Positions 18,533 to 27,606 of a stretch of DNA of 46,063 nucleotides are shown here, in pieces (the stretch's first letter is position 1; each line of letters begins with the position of its first letter). A model generated the notes under the pieces. The model searched no databases and was not told the origin of the DNA. It saw only the letters and a program-made list of their open reading frames with translations. The translations under genes and the position numbers were made by a program. Origin of the DNA: Gammaproteobacteria bacterium (GTDB taxonomy: Bacteria > Pseudomonadota > Gammaproteobacteria > Thiohalospirales > Thiohalospiraceae); assembly GCA_024277595.1 (NCBI GenBank), contig JAJRUV010000053.1, positions 1 through 46,063 of the forward strand. Direction: 5' to 3'.

Positions 18533-19419
18533 TGCCGTGGCTTCAGCTCAAAGTCAATGCGCAACCGGAGCAGGCCCAGGCAATCGCTGAGCTGCTCAGC
18601 GATAGAGGCGCCGCTGCCGTTACATTTCAGGACGCAAAAAATCAACCCCTCTATGAGCCCGCACCGGGAAGCACGCCGTTATGGGAACAGATTGAAATAA
18701 CCGGGCTGTTTCCCGCAGACATCGATATGGGGGCTCTGAAACTCCAGCTGCAACAACAGACACATAAACCATTCAGCAGCTGGCACATACAACCTCTGGA
18801 AGATAAAGACTGGTCGCGGGCCTGGATGAACGATTTCCATCCCATGCAGTTCGGGGAAAAACTGTGGATCTGTCCCGGCGGGCACCCCCCCCCCGACCCA
18901 GAGGCCGTTACTATCCTGCTCGATCCCGGCCTGGCATTCGGCACCGGAACCCACCCCACCACAGCCCTCTGTCTGGAATGGCTGGATGCTCACCCCCCGG
19001 CAGGATTGAGTGTCATCGACTATGGCTGTGGCTCGGGCATTCTTGCCATCGCCGCCGCAAAACTCGGCGCAAAATCGGTGCTGGCCATTGATAATGATCC
19101 GCAGGCACTACAGGCTACTCGTGATAATGCAAACAAAAACCAGCTCGGAGATAAAATTGCTGTTTCTCTTCCCGACGAGTACTATCCCGCTCCCTGTAAT
19201 CTACTGCTTGCCAACATCCTCGCCAACCCGCTCATCGAATTGGCGCCTCGATTCTCGAAACTGCTTCTCCCCGAAGCCTCCGTCATCCTGTCCGGCATCC
19301 TGGCAGAACAAGCCACCAGCGTAATCGAAGCCTACCCGCCATGGTTTACCATGACAGGTGAGCAACAACGGGATGGATGGGTTCGCCTGGAAGGCAGAAA
19401 AAAACCGGCTAACGTGTAA
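18532..19419 (+). CDS. prmA: ribosomal protein L11 methyltransferase
   Basis: The enzyme trimethylates amino groups of ribosomal protein L11 using S-adenosylmethionine. The 295 residues have an N-terminal L11-binding domain (about 1-60) with 'PWLQLKV', a linker, and a C-terminal methyltransferase fold: 'FGTGTHPTT' (about 139), SAM loop 'DYGCGSGILAIAAAKLGA' (about 163-180) and 'LLANILANPL' (about 223). Start and accC stop overlap (TGATG). Confidence 0.96.
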   Translation: MPWLQLKVNAQPEQAQAIAELLSDRGAAAVTFQDAKNQPLYEPAPGSTPLWEQIEITGLFPADIDMGALKLQLQQQTHKPFSSWHIQPLEDKDWSRAWMNDFHPMQFGEKLWICPGGHPPPDPEAVTILLDPGLAFGTGTHPTTALCLEWLDAHPPAGLSVIDYGCGSGILAIAAAKLGAKSVLAIDNDPQALQATRDNANKNQLGDKIAVSLPDEYYPAPCNLLLANILANPLIELAPRFSKLLLPEASVILSGILAEQATSVIEAYPPWFTMTGEQQRDGWVRLEGRKKPANV

Positions 19420-19422
19420 ACG

Positions 19423-20574
19423 ATGTACACACTCTGTCCTCACTGCAGCACCTGCTTCCGCATCACCAGCGAGCAAGTCAATGTCGCACAGGGAAACGTC
19501 CGTTGCGGGAACTGTGGCGCAGTATTCAATGCACTGGATCACCCCGGCCCTGAACCGGACTCCTTTACTGATTCTGCATTCGCAGAGACCGAACCCCTTC
19601 TGGATGAGCTGTATAAACAGGCTGATGACGAACTGCATCGGAAAGAAGAGATAACGAATCAGTCCGCTAATCATCCGAATGACCTGTTTGGAGAACCGAA
19701 CTTTATTCCACTGGGAGAGAACAAAAGAAACACCGGAGACAGAAAGCCGGACTTTATTCCGCTGGGAGAAAATAAAACTAACGATAGAGAGAGCACCCCT
19801 CCTGTTGACGATTCCGACTGGCAGACTCTATTCGGTAGCAACGACAGCCCCCGAACCGACAAACAACCGATTTCTCGCCAGCAGCAAAAAGCCACCGCTG
19901 AAGATCCACGTGAACACTTCTTTGAAGAAGTGGAAAACACCACTATCGAAGAACTTGAGAAACTGCTGGTACCCGATAAATCTCCTGGTACAGAAACCAC
20001 CCCCGAGCATGAACCTGCGACAACAATATCCGACACAACGCCGAAGCTGCCGATACAAAAAATAAAAACACTCCTTGTGCTACCCCCTTTTTTCAACCAG
20101 GTTGCGCTGAGCACAGCAAGCCTGCTGCTCATTGTGTTGTTACTGGGCCAGTACATCTACTTTGCTCGCGACCATCTTGCCCAACAGTACCCCAGCTCAA
20201 GACCGCTGCTGGAGAGTATGTGCGGTTATCTGGGCTGCAAACTTCCCTTGCAGCGCGATCTGAACAAACTGCAACTGACCAACCGGGATGTCCGCAGCCA
20301 TCCCGTCACCGGGGATGCCCTGTTGATAAACGCAACCTTCATCAATAACGCCACGTTCCCACAACCTTATCCTGTCATTGAGCTGAAGCTGTCCAGCATT
20401 AACGGCAGACTCATTGGAAGAAGATTTTTCCAACCAAAAGAATACGTTGCGGGGGATCCGGATATCAGCGCAGGAATACCGCCCAACACCCAGGTTCATC
20501 TCATTCTTGAACTGGCTGATCCGGGCAAGCAGGCGGTCAACTTCGAGTTTGATTTTCGCCAGGGGGCTGTCTGA
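19423..20574 (+). CDS. zinc-ribbon (MJ0042) and DUF3426 membrane protein
   Basis: The 383-residue protein has an N-terminal zinc ribbon with cysteines 5, 8, 28 and 31, a long acidic, probably disordered stretch (about 45-215), one membrane helix (about 224-246) and a C-terminal DUF3426 domain (about 250-383). The linker contains a short tandem repeat: FIPLGENK occurs twice, 15 residues apart (about residues 92-115). Function is unknown. It begins 3 nt after prmA, a conserved pairing in gammaproteobacteria where dusB-fis usually come next; here repeats and non-coding DNA follow instead. Confidence 0.88.
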   Translation: MYTLCPHCSTCFRITSEQVNVAQGNVRCGNCGAVFNALDHPGPEPDSFTDSAFAETEPLLDELYKQADDELHRKEEITNQSANHPNDLFGEPNFIPLGENKRNTGDRKPDFIPLGENKTNDRESTPPVDDSDWQTLFGSNDSPRTDKQPISRQQQKATAEDPREHFFEEVENTTIEELEKLLVPDKSPGTETTPEHEPATTISDTTPKLPIQKIKTLLVLPPFFNQVALSTASLLLIVLLLGQYIYFARDHLAQQYPSSRPLLESMCGYLGCKLPLQRDLNKLQLTNRDVRSHPVTGDALLINATFINNATFPQPYPVIELKLSSINGRLIGRRFFQPKEYVAGDPDISAGIPPNTQVHLILELADPGKQAVNFEFDFRQGAV

Positions 20575-20627
20575 CCCGGGTGGATTATGGCGAGGGGATG
20601 CTATTACTCAAGTTTCGGTGTTCAGAC

Positions 20628-20730
20628 CTGGATTCCCGCCTTCGCGGGAATGACAGAGAGTGCGCCGGGATAGTAGAGGGACTAAGGGACTATATATACT
20701 ATCGTCATCCCCGCGAAGGCGGGGATCCAG
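20628..20730. repeat. inverted pair of CCCGC(C/G)TTCGCGGG-type palindromic repeats
   Basis: CTGGATTCCCGCCTTCGCGG and onward to TGACA (20628-20655) is repeated inverted with small changes at 20703-20730. Each half is itself a short hairpin. This 'ATTCCCGC...GCGGGAAT' motif is a dispersed repeat in many proteobacteria. It lies 50 nt after the DUF3426 gene and could end its transcript. Confidence 0.7.
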
Positions 20731-20733
20731 CTT

Positions 20734-20905
20734 CCACCGCAGATGGTATTTCCCGATTTCTCTTCCAGCTCGCTTTCGCGGGAATAGTGTCCGGTCGGTT
20801 TCGACAGATTATCTGAAACAGGTTTTTTTGATGTATATCATTTTGTTAATCAACCGGTTAAATATCGACTCAATGTAAAATTGAACTCCGAAACTTGAGC
20901 TATTA
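20734..20905. other. non-coding, AT-rich toward its right end
   Basis: No gene or RNA is recognised here. CTTTCGCGGGAAT at 20772-20784 is a third, partial copy of the hairpin motif to the left. Confidence 0.3.
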
Positions 20906-20933
20906 TTAACCCAACATATTGTTGCCGGGTTAA
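20906..20933. repeat. 28-bp palindromic repeat (family F, copy 3)
   Basis: TTAACCC and GGGTTAA arms enclose AACATATTGTT, close to the copy at 2246-2275. No gene is near; it lies 165 bp before a family E element. Confidence 0.55.
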
Positions 20934-21097
20934 GAAATTTGACTAATTTTCTTTTGGCGCAATAAGTTTGGCTTCAGGAAAACAAGTTTTAAATTTTTCT
21001 GAATCTGCTTGTTATTAAGCCAAATTCTGAAACAGAGGCATGTGCTCCTGTAAAAAAATCCGGCAACGGGGAGAACTTTTTGTCCCTCTGTTTTTTC
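20934..21097. other. AT-rich non-coding stretch
   Basis: No gene is supported. The minus strand is open for about 60 codons, but the translation resembles nothing I know and has no ribosome site. Confidence 0.25.
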
Positions 21098-21249
21098 GTA
21101 ACTATTCAGCTCACCTCTGAAATCTGCCATTTCTGCGTTAAAAAATGATCATTTACCCGTGTAAACTCACATTTTTCGCCTTGAACTGACAAATTTCAGG
21201 GGCAATCTGAACAGTTACATACTCATTTTCAACTATGCTGAATAGTTAC
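21098..21249 (+). mobile_element. 152-bp family E miniature element (copy 3), complete
   Basis: Ends are GTAACTATTCAGC (21098-21110) and GCTGAATAGTTAC (21237-21249). Internal sequence is nearly the same as 44851-45002. The 8 bp on either side (GTTTTTTC and ATTGATTT) do not match, so the target duplication has decayed or the insertion has been rearranged. Confidence 0.85.
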
Positions 21250-21490
21250 ATTGATTTTTTCCCTGGAGTTTTGTCGTTTTTACAATATAAAATCGTCCAT
21301 TCTCCTGCTCAAAATCGATTTCCGATTCGGGAACAATACCTTGTATCTTAATAATTGCAGCCAACAACGAATGGTGGATGGCGATTCGCTTACCCACCCT
21401 ACGCCTGTTCTCTTCTCAAAAACCGGATCCGCCCAGCAATGAATGTGAGGCAGCATCTCCCGGAAAAATCCGCTGAACCGTGTTCATCAA
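21250..21490. other. non-coding with a partial dispersed-repeat fragment
   Basis: No gene is seen. At 21372-21404 GGTGG...CGATTCGCTTACCCACC forms a hairpin that resembles the common 'GTAGGGTGGGTTAGCG' dispersed repeat of other bacteria; this identity is a guess from memory. Confidence 0.3.
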
Positions 21491-21494
21491 TAAA

Positions 21495-21522
21495 AAAAGC
21501 CGCGCATTGCTGCGCGGCTTTT
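21495..21522 (-). terminator. intrinsic terminator of the porin gene
   Basis: AAAAGCCGCGCA (21495-21506) and TGCGCGGCTTTT (21511-21522) make a 12-bp stem with a 4-nt loop, 20 nt beyond the porin stop, with a T-run on the minus strand from the A-run at 21492-21498. Confidence 0.9.
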
Positions 21523-21542
21523 GTTCAGAGTATCTCCCGATT

Positions 21543-22508
21543 CTAGAATTTGGCAACAAATTCCAGGGTAACTGCATCTACGCTGTCTTCATCATCACCT
21601 GGATCATCAGTAGTATATCCAAGCACGGAAGTCAGGTTGTCAGCAACGTTCCAGATACCGGCAACAGCAATACGGGTATCGGCATCATCACCCCAAATAT
21701 CGCCATCGCCGTCCCGCGAACTGTAGGCGACAGTGGCACCCATGGCCGGAGTAAACATGTAGTTTGCAGTAACAGAAAGCCCCGTATCCAAAATCTCTTC
21801 GGCCGTCATGTATTCTGCACCCAGAGTCAAACCGGCATTCTTGTATGTAGCATTGAGGTTGGTCACATTTCCAGCCGTATCAATGCCTGACCCGCCATTT
21901 TCATGGTCGGTCTCCTGGGTGACATAACCCAGCTCCACATCAAATCCGGCTACCGGAGTTGCATTAACAACCAAAGCGATAGAGTTTTTATCAGTAAGGC
22001 CACCAATATCATTCAATACCGCACCGGTCACGGTAACAGGACCCAAGTCGCCGGCAACCGCCACACCGGCAATGTTGTTTCCATACAGCGCAGTCTGGCC
22101 ATCCAGAACCTCACTGGTCAGAAGTTTTGGCGTCTGGTACATATCAGGAGCATCCTCAGCCTCCCAGCCAATCGGGTTGTTGAACACACCACCAATCACG
22201 GTAACGCCTTCGGCAACACTGGCGGCGAAGAAGGCCTGCTCAATAATGGCATCGGCTGCACCATCGTTGCCTCCGATATTAAAATCCACGTCAGCACGAA
22301 CCGAGACGATATCACTCAGCTTGCTGGCGAAATCAACCTCCGCATTTGCAGTAAATGCACTTGTCTCTTTGCCATCATCAAAGATATCTGCATCTTTATC
22401 TGCATTGGTATAAATAATATCCGCAAACCCGCTGACCTTGGAGTCAGCAGCAGCAAAACCGGGAACCATGGCTGCAGCAACAGCCAGCGCAATTATATTT
22501 TTTTTCAT
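21543..22508 (-). CDS. outer membrane porin (Gram-negative general porin type)
   Basis: The 321-residue beta-barrel protein begins with a clear signal peptide, MKKNIIALAVAAAMVPGFAA, and ends in phenylalanine (LEFVAKF), the outer membrane assembly signal. The body shows alternating beta-strand and acidic loop segments rich in D, G and N. GGAGG lies 8 nt before this ATG and decides the start; an upstream in-frame ATG would put over 50 non-signal residues in front. It should allow passive diffusion of small solutes. Specificity cannot be told. A terminator follows at 21495-21522. Confidence 0.9.
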   Translation of the reverse strand: MKKNIIALAVAAAMVPGFAAADSKVSGFADIIYTNADKDADIFDDGKETSAFTANAEVDFASKLSDIVSVRADVDFNIGGNDGAADAIIEQAFFAASVAEGVTVIGGVFNNPIGWEAEDAPDMYQTPKLLTSEVLDGQTALYGNNIAGVAVAGDLGPVTVTGAVLNDIGGLTDKNSIALVVNATPVAGFDVELGYVTQETDHENGGSGIDTAGNVTNLNATYKNAGLTLGAEYMTAEEILDTGLSVTANYMFTPAMGATVAYSSRDGDGDIWGDDADTRIAVAGIWNVADNLTSVLGYTTDDPGDDEDSVDAVTLEFVAKF

Positions 22509-22884
22509 GAGAGTATCCTCCGTTTGGATTGTTAGCTTTTCGGCACTTGCGATCAGTGAGTCCGGATTAAATTTAAGCAAAGGAGTTACAGGAAAGCAAC
22601 TTTTACGTTGTATTTTTGTATTAAAAACACCACAATTGATGGAGTTGTTAAATAACTTAAAACCCAACCGCTTGATTATACGGGATTAATCTTTTTTAAA
22701 CCGATTGTTGTTGCGAGTTGTTAATGTAGAACATAAAGAGCGGGCAATAGCAGATAATCGTCGCTCTGATTAAAATAATCGTCCTGTTGCCTTGACGCAA
22801 CAGCCTGTCTGGCCATCTGGCAACCAACAAACACGAGGAGAAAATATCAGAGACGAAGGGCTAAACCCCTGCTTCCCTGCCTTT
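22509..22884. other. porin upstream region and gap to the acyl-CoA ligase
   Basis: No gene is seen. On the minus strand TATAAT at 22675-22680 could be the porin -10 box, giving an mRNA leader of about 160 nt, long enough for post-transcriptional control; the -35 match is poor. I find no clear terminator for the ligase gene. Confidence 0.3.
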
Positions 22885-24405
22885 TTAATGCTGCTCCGCC
22901 AGCAGAAAACGCTGAACCTTGCCCGATGCCGTCTTGGGCAGTTCGGTGACAAATTCGATGAACTTTGGAACCTTGTACATGGCAAGGTGCTTCCCGCAAT
23001 AGGCACGAATCTGTTTGATCTCAAGTTGCGATCCTGGGCCGGGCACGATTACGGCCTTGATTACCTGCCCCAACAGTTCATCAGGGACACCGATAACCAC
23101 AACCTCTTCTACGCCATCCAGCTCCAGAATCATCTCCTCGATCTCCTTGGGGCTGATGCGGTTGGCGCCGGTCTTGATCATATCAGCACTACGGCCATCA
23201 ATATAGAAGTAACCGTCTTCATCACAATGAGCCAGATCGCCGGTTTTCAGCCAGCCATTCTCCAGTACCTTGCGGGTCAGTTCGGGATCTCCCCAGTACC
23301 CTTGCATGATATTCTCCCCTGAGGCCCATATCTCTCCGGTTTCACCTGCGACAACGGGATGGCCCTGTTTGTCACGCAGCTCAAGTCTGACACCGGGAAT
23401 AGCAATCCCGATGGAGCCAGGCTTTGCATCCAGCATCTCGGGGGGAAGCCAGGCCAGCCGGGCAGTAGCCTCGGTTTGCCCGTACATAACGAAAAGTTTG
23501 ATATGGGGAACCGCTTTTCGCAGCCGCTCAATCAACGCCGGCGCCATTGCTCCGCCAGCCTGGCTCATGTAGCGGAGTGAAGAGAGATCATAGTTCTCCA
23601 TCCGGGTGCGGCTCAGCAAAATGGCGAAGGTGGATGGCACACCGGAGAAACCGGTTGCCCGTTCGCTGGCCATGGTAGTCAGCACATTGTGGGGATAGAG
23701 CAGGTTGTTTCCCAGCACCAGCGTAGCGCCCACCGCCAGATGGGTATGCAACACCGAATTCCCGTAGGAGTAGTAAAACGGCAGTACGTTCAATACCCGA
23801 TCCTTTGCACCAAGCTGCAGATATTGTTGAATGGAGCATACATTGCTGCTCAGATTGCCATGACTGAGCATCACGCCCTTGGGCTGACCGGTAGTGCCCG
23901 AAGTATAGACGATTGCCGCTGGCTGCTCCTTCCCCAGCCGGAACAAATCGGGTTCCGCCACGGTATCCTGTAACAGTTCCTGCCAGGTATGATGGGGAAT
24001 CTCCGCCTCACCCTCTCCCACCAGCACCCGCTGTACGGCATCGCCAAGCGAGACAACCGCATCTATCGATTCGGGATGCTGCGTCTCGGCAAACAGCCAG
24101 CGAGCGCCGCTGTGTTGCAGCCAGTTGGCCAGATTCCTCGACTTTGCCATGGTGTTGAGTCCAACAACCACACCACCAGCTGCCAGTACCCCATAATAAG
24201 CGGCAATATATTCCACCGAGTTTTTGAGCAACACACCCACCCGGTCGCCCGGCTGCAGGCCCTGGTCTCGTAAAAAACCGGCTACCGCACAAACATCCCC
24301 CCACAGCTGCCGATAGGTGGTGCGCTGACTACCCAGCACCACCGCCTCTGCGTCAGGAGCGCGTGCCGCGTTGTCACGCAGCATGTGTACAAGTGTATGG
24401 CTCAT
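22885..24405 (-). CDS. AMP-forming acyl-CoA synthetase/ligase (class I adenylate-forming)
   Basis: The 506-residue enzyme of the ANL superfamily activates a carboxylic acid with ATP and then forms the CoA thioester. Motifs: the P-loop-like YTSGTTGQPKG (about 166-176), YGQTEATA (about 310-317), GWLKTGD (about 390-396), GRSADMIKTGA (about 408-418) and the C-terminal lysine in KTASGKVQR (about 490-498). Length and motifs suit a medium- or long-chain fatty acyl-CoA ligase, but aryl or other acids are possible. It is a stand-alone gene; no acyl carrier or dehydrogenase gene is near. Confidence 0.88.
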   Translation of the reverse strand: MSHTLVHMLRDNAARAPDAEAVVLGSQRTTYRQLWGDVCAVAGFLRDQGLQPGDRVGVLLKNSVEYIAAYYGVLAAGGVVVGLNTMAKSRNLANWLQHSGARWLFAETQHPESIDAVVSLGDAVQRVLVGEGEAEIPHHTWQELLQDTVAEPDLFRLGKEQPAAIVYTSGTTGQPKGVMLSHGNLSSNVCSIQQYLQLGAKDRVLNVLPFYYSYGNSVLHTHLAVGATLVLGNNLLYPHNVLTTMASERATGFSGVPSTFAILLSRTRMENYDLSSLRYMSQAGGAMAPALIERLRKAVPHIKLFVMYGQTEATARLAWLPPEMLDAKPGSIGIAIPGVRLELRDKQGHPVVAGETGEIWASGENIMQGYWGDPELTRKVLENGWLKTGDLAHCDEDGYFYIDGRSADMIKTGANRISPKEIEEMILELDGVEEVVVIGVPDELLGQVIKAVIVPGPGSQLEIKQIRAYCGKHLAMYKVPKFIEFVTELPKTASGKVQRFLLAEQH

Positions 24406-24602
24406 CCGCCCCCTCGATGATTGGTTTTATTAAAAATATTTCTCGGCAGCGCCGGTAAATCGGCACGACGTGAATAATCCGATGCCAATTAACTATCATC
24501 CAGATGCCCTTCGCACATGCAGGCCGACCCGATTCATCTGAAACTGGCTATTCTTGTGTAGCTACTTCTGGATATATCTGACTGCTGTGTATATTGTCTG
24601 AT

Positions 24603-24806
24603 TTATCTTGCAAAACCTGTTCCATCAAATACACAAATGGCCGGTGCATGATCTGATGGACATTCCCGGCTACGTGGATCTTTGTCCACTATACTGCTGT
24701 TGCTCACCTCACAAAGTGCTGTGCTGACCAGAATATGGTCGATGCGCACTCCTATATTACGAAAAAACACCGCTGCACGGTAGTCCTACCAACTGAACTG
24801 TTCGCT
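24603..24806 (-). pseudogene. xthA: 3' fragment of exodeoxyribonuclease III (xthA remnant)
   Basis: The minus strand from about 24806 to the TAA at 24603-24605 encodes EQFSW-stop-DYRA, then 'GVRIDHILVS' and 'PSDHAPAICVF'. These match the C-terminus of ExoIII (E. coli: SWFDYR, GLRIDLLLAS, KPSDHAPVWATF), including the catalytic Asp-His pair SDHAP. One internal TGG is TAG (24786-24788). The rest of the gene is absent: upstream of the fragment stands the ccdAB promoter. ORF finders with a length cut-off miss it. It is a remnant after deletion or replacement of the 5' part. Confidence 0.85.
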
Positions 24807-24811
24807 GGAGC

Positions 24812-24864
24812 TTGTTATATACTCTTTCGCCTGCTACATTGCATATGCGCATCACTAATGCGCA
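24812..24864 (+). promoter_or_regulatory. ccdAB promoter and likely autoregulatory operator
   Basis: TTGTTA (24812-24817) and TACATT (24835-24840) are spaced 17 bp. Immediately after lies a perfect inverted repeat, TGCGCAT (24846-24852) and ATGCGCA (24858-24864), with a 5-bp centre. CcdA-type antitoxins repress their own operon through such sites; the assignment here is by position only. Confidence 0.5.
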
Positions 24865-24886
24865 CAAACAATACGGAGTATACTTC

Positions 24887-25132
24887 ATGCCACGGCTATT
24901 TGATGAAAACGCCTCCAAAAAGGCCGCAAACCTGAGCATAAACAGCGACTTGCTATCCAGATCCAGAAAATTGAAGATCAATCTCTCAGCTACACTGGAA
25001 CACGCCCTTGAAACAGAGCTAAGACAGGCCGAGCGGAACAGCTGGTTAAAAAACAATAAAAAGGCCATTGATGCGTTAAATGAACTAGCTGACAAAAATG
25101 GTTTGTTTTCTGATGCCTGGCGAGATTTCTAG
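24887..25132 (+). CDS. ccdA: antitoxin CcdA
   Basis: The 81-residue antitoxin has an N-terminal DNA-binding ribbon-helix-helix part (about 1-45, with 'KKAANLSINSDLLSRSRKLKINLSATLE') and a C-terminal toxin-binding tail rich in charged residues (ending LFSDAWRDF, close to the F-plasmid form). The ATG at 24887 is chosen because GGAG lies 8 nt before it; an in-frame ATG further upstream has no ribosome site and lies in the operator region. It neutralises CcdB. The stop TAG shares a base with the ccdB GTG start. Confidence 0.93.
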   Translation: MPRLFDENASKKAANLSINSDLLSRSRKLKINLSATLEHALETELRQAERNSWLKNNKKAIDALNELADKNGLFSDAWRDF

Positions 25133-25449
25133 TGGTTCAATTTACGCTCTATAAAAATGAAGACAGTTCGTCAAATAAAACATATCCGTATTTCATCGAC
25201 ATTCAAAATCCACTGCTCGGTAACCTGAATTCTCGTTTGGTAATCCCTCTATCACCGCACGGGGCTTTGAGCAATACCGATGCCAAACGACTGTGTCCCG
25301 TTATTCACCTCGATGAAGGTAACTTCGTATTACTGACTCATCAAATGACATCCGTTCCAAAATCCATCTTAAAAACAGAAGTCACCTCTTTAGAAAACGT
25401 TCGCTACGAGATTCTCGCGGCTATCGACATGCTCATATCGGGCATCTGA
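25132..25449 (+). CDS. ccdB: toxin CcdB (DNA gyrase poison)
   Basis: The 105-residue toxin starts with GTG, overlapping the ccdA stop by one base, which ties its translation to the antitoxin. 'MVQFTLYKNEDSSSNKTYPYFIDIQNPLL' at the N-terminus, 'RLVIPL' (about 35-41) and 'LDEGNFVLLTHQMTSVP' (about 59-76) match CcdB; the C-terminus ends SGI, like the W-G-I tail of F-plasmid CcdB but with serine replacing tryptophan. CcdB traps DNA gyrase on DNA. Chromosomal ccdAB copies are known; this one lies between an xthA remnant and prlC. Confidence 0.93.
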   Translation: MVQFTLYKNEDSSSNKTYPYFIDIQNPLLGNLNSRLVIPLSPHGALSNTDAKRLCPVIHLDEGNFVLLTHQMTSVPKSILKTEVTSLENVRYEILAAIDMLISGI

Positions 25450-25485
25450 CGGTATGCCTGACGCGGTCAACTGTGGTTTCCAGGT

Positions 25486-27540
25486 TCAGGTGCCCAGCTG
25501 TTCCGTAATGCCGGAGTGTCGCAACAGGGCACCGATCTCCGGTTCACGACCACGGAACTCCTTGAACAGCTCCATGGGATCGCGAGCCCCGCCCTGCTCC
25601 AGGATAGCCTCCAGAAACTCCAGCCCGGTTTTTCGATCAAAAATACCATTCTCCTCAAAGCGGGAAAATGCATCGGACGAAAGGACTTCCGCCCACTTGT
25701 AACTGTAGTAACCCGCCGCATAACCACCGGCAAAGATATGGGCGAACCCGTGCTGGAACCGGTTGTACACCGGTGGCCGCAGCACCGCCACCTCAGCACG
25801 CACTTCGTCGAGTATCTGCTGGATACGCGGGCCGGACGCCGGGTCATACTCCAGATGGAGGCGGAAATCAAACAGAGACAGCTCCAGTTGCCGCACCATC
25901 TGCATCCCGGACTGGAAGTTTTTGGCCGCAATCATCTTGTCGAAAAGCGCATCGGGCAATCGCTCACCGGTCTGGTAGTGTGCAGCAAACAGATCCAGCG
26001 CTTCCCGCTGCCAGCACCAGTTTTCCATGAACTGGCTGGGCAGCTCCACCGCATCCCAGGCTACTCCGCTGATGCCGGAGACACCGGCATAATCAATGGT
26101 GGTCAACATGTGGTGCAGCCCATGGCCAAACTCATGGAACAGGGTGATAACCTCGTCATGGGTAAACAGCGCCGGCTGTTCCCCCACCGGCGGCGTCAGG
26201 TTGCAGGTCAGATAGGCTACCGGGGTCTGAACGCTGCCATCGGCACGGCGCATGCGTGAGATACAAACATCCATCCAGGCACCGCCTCGTTTTTTGGCCC
26301 GGGCATAGAGATCAAAATAGAACTGGCCGCGCAGCGCACCGCCGGCATCACGTATCTCATAAAAGCGCACATCATCGTGCCAGGTCTCTATCCCCTCCAG
26401 TCGGCAGATTTCGAGACCATAGAGCCGTTTTACCGTATCGAACAGGCCGGATACCACGCGGGTCTCGGGGAAATAGGGGCGCAGATCTTCATCACTGAGG
26501 GCATAGCGGTGCTGGCGCAGCTTTTCCGAATAGTAGCTGATATCCCAGACGCCAAGCTCGCTGATACCGGCCTGCTCACGGGCAAACTGCTTCAGCTGTT
26601 CCAGCTCCTCCTGCGCCAACCCGAGGGAGCGTTCCACCAAATCACGAAGAAAGGCCATCACCTTCTCCGGCGAAGGAGCCATCTTGGTGGCCAGGGAGCG
26701 TTCCGCATAACTGGAATACCCCAGCAACCGCGCCAGCTCATGCCGCAGGGCAAGAATCTGCTCCATAATTTCACTGTTGTCCCACTGGCCGGCATGAGGA
26801 CCCTGATCCGATGCCCGCGTGACATAAGCCTCGTAGATCTCCCGGCGCAACTCCGCGTTATCAGCATAAGTCATCACCGCGAAGTAAGAGGGAAACTCCA
26901 GGGTAAACAACCACCCTTCCAGCTCACGCTGCTCTGCCGCCTGACGCGCCTGGGCACGGGCGGACTCCGGCAGCCCGGCCAGCTGTTCCTCGGCGGTAAT
27001 CTGCTTGACCCAGGCCTGGGTGGCATCCAGCAAATTCTCTTCAAATTTGCTGGTGAGGCGGGAGAGCTGCTGCTGGATCTCCTTGTAACGCTTCTGTTTT
27101 TTCGTTGGCAGATCCACACCCGCAAGCCGGAAATCCCGCAATGCGTTGTCGATGATGCGCTGCTGTGCTTTGCCCACCTGTCCATAGCCTGACCCGTCAG
27201 CAATCTGTTTGAAGGCCTCATACAACGGCCGGTTCTGTCCCAGCTCGGTACCGTAATCGCTCAGCTTCGGCAGGCAGGCATTATAGGCCTCACGCAGCGG
27301 CTCGGAGTTGACCACGGAGTTCATGTGGCTGGCCGGCGACCAGATACGACCCAACCGATCCTCCATCTACTCCAGCGGCTGGACAAGCGTGTCCCATGAA
27401 TACGGTTTCCCCTTTTCCAGCAGCCTTTTCAGGGTGGCACGATTCTGTGTCAACACCTCTTCGATGGCAGACTCTACGTGCTGGGGTAGAATATGGTGGA
27501 AAGGGGGCAACCCTTCCATCTCAAGCAGCGGATTGGACAT
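25486..27540 (-). pseudogene. prlC: oligopeptidase A (M3 metallopeptidase) with an in-frame amber codon
   Basis: Read through, the gene has 684 codons, like E. coli PrlC (680). The first 57 codons from ATG 27540 (MSNPLLEMEGLPPFHHILPQ...) align with the family N-terminus. A TAG at 27367-27369 then takes the place of a glutamate-like position, and the frame goes on without change (MEDRLGRIWSPASHMNSV). ATG follows the TAG directly, so re-initiation could give a 626-residue protein that keeps the zinc site FHEFGHGLHHM (about residue 408 of that form) and 'AGGYAAGYYSY'. The N-terminus would be lost. PrlC degrades signal peptides and other oligopeptides in the cytoplasm. A sequencing error, a recent nonsense mutation or suppression are all possible; I treat it as broken. 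Confidence 0.8.
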
Positions 27541-27606
27541 GGCATTTTATGTTCTGTTGTAAAAACAGCTAATCTATCATGCACAGGCAAATGCAGGAAA
27601 CAGCAA

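Noticed and set aside
20930-21130. 66-codon minus-strand frame in AT-rich DNA
   Set aside because: It starts inside a family E element and has no family resemblance; probably chance.
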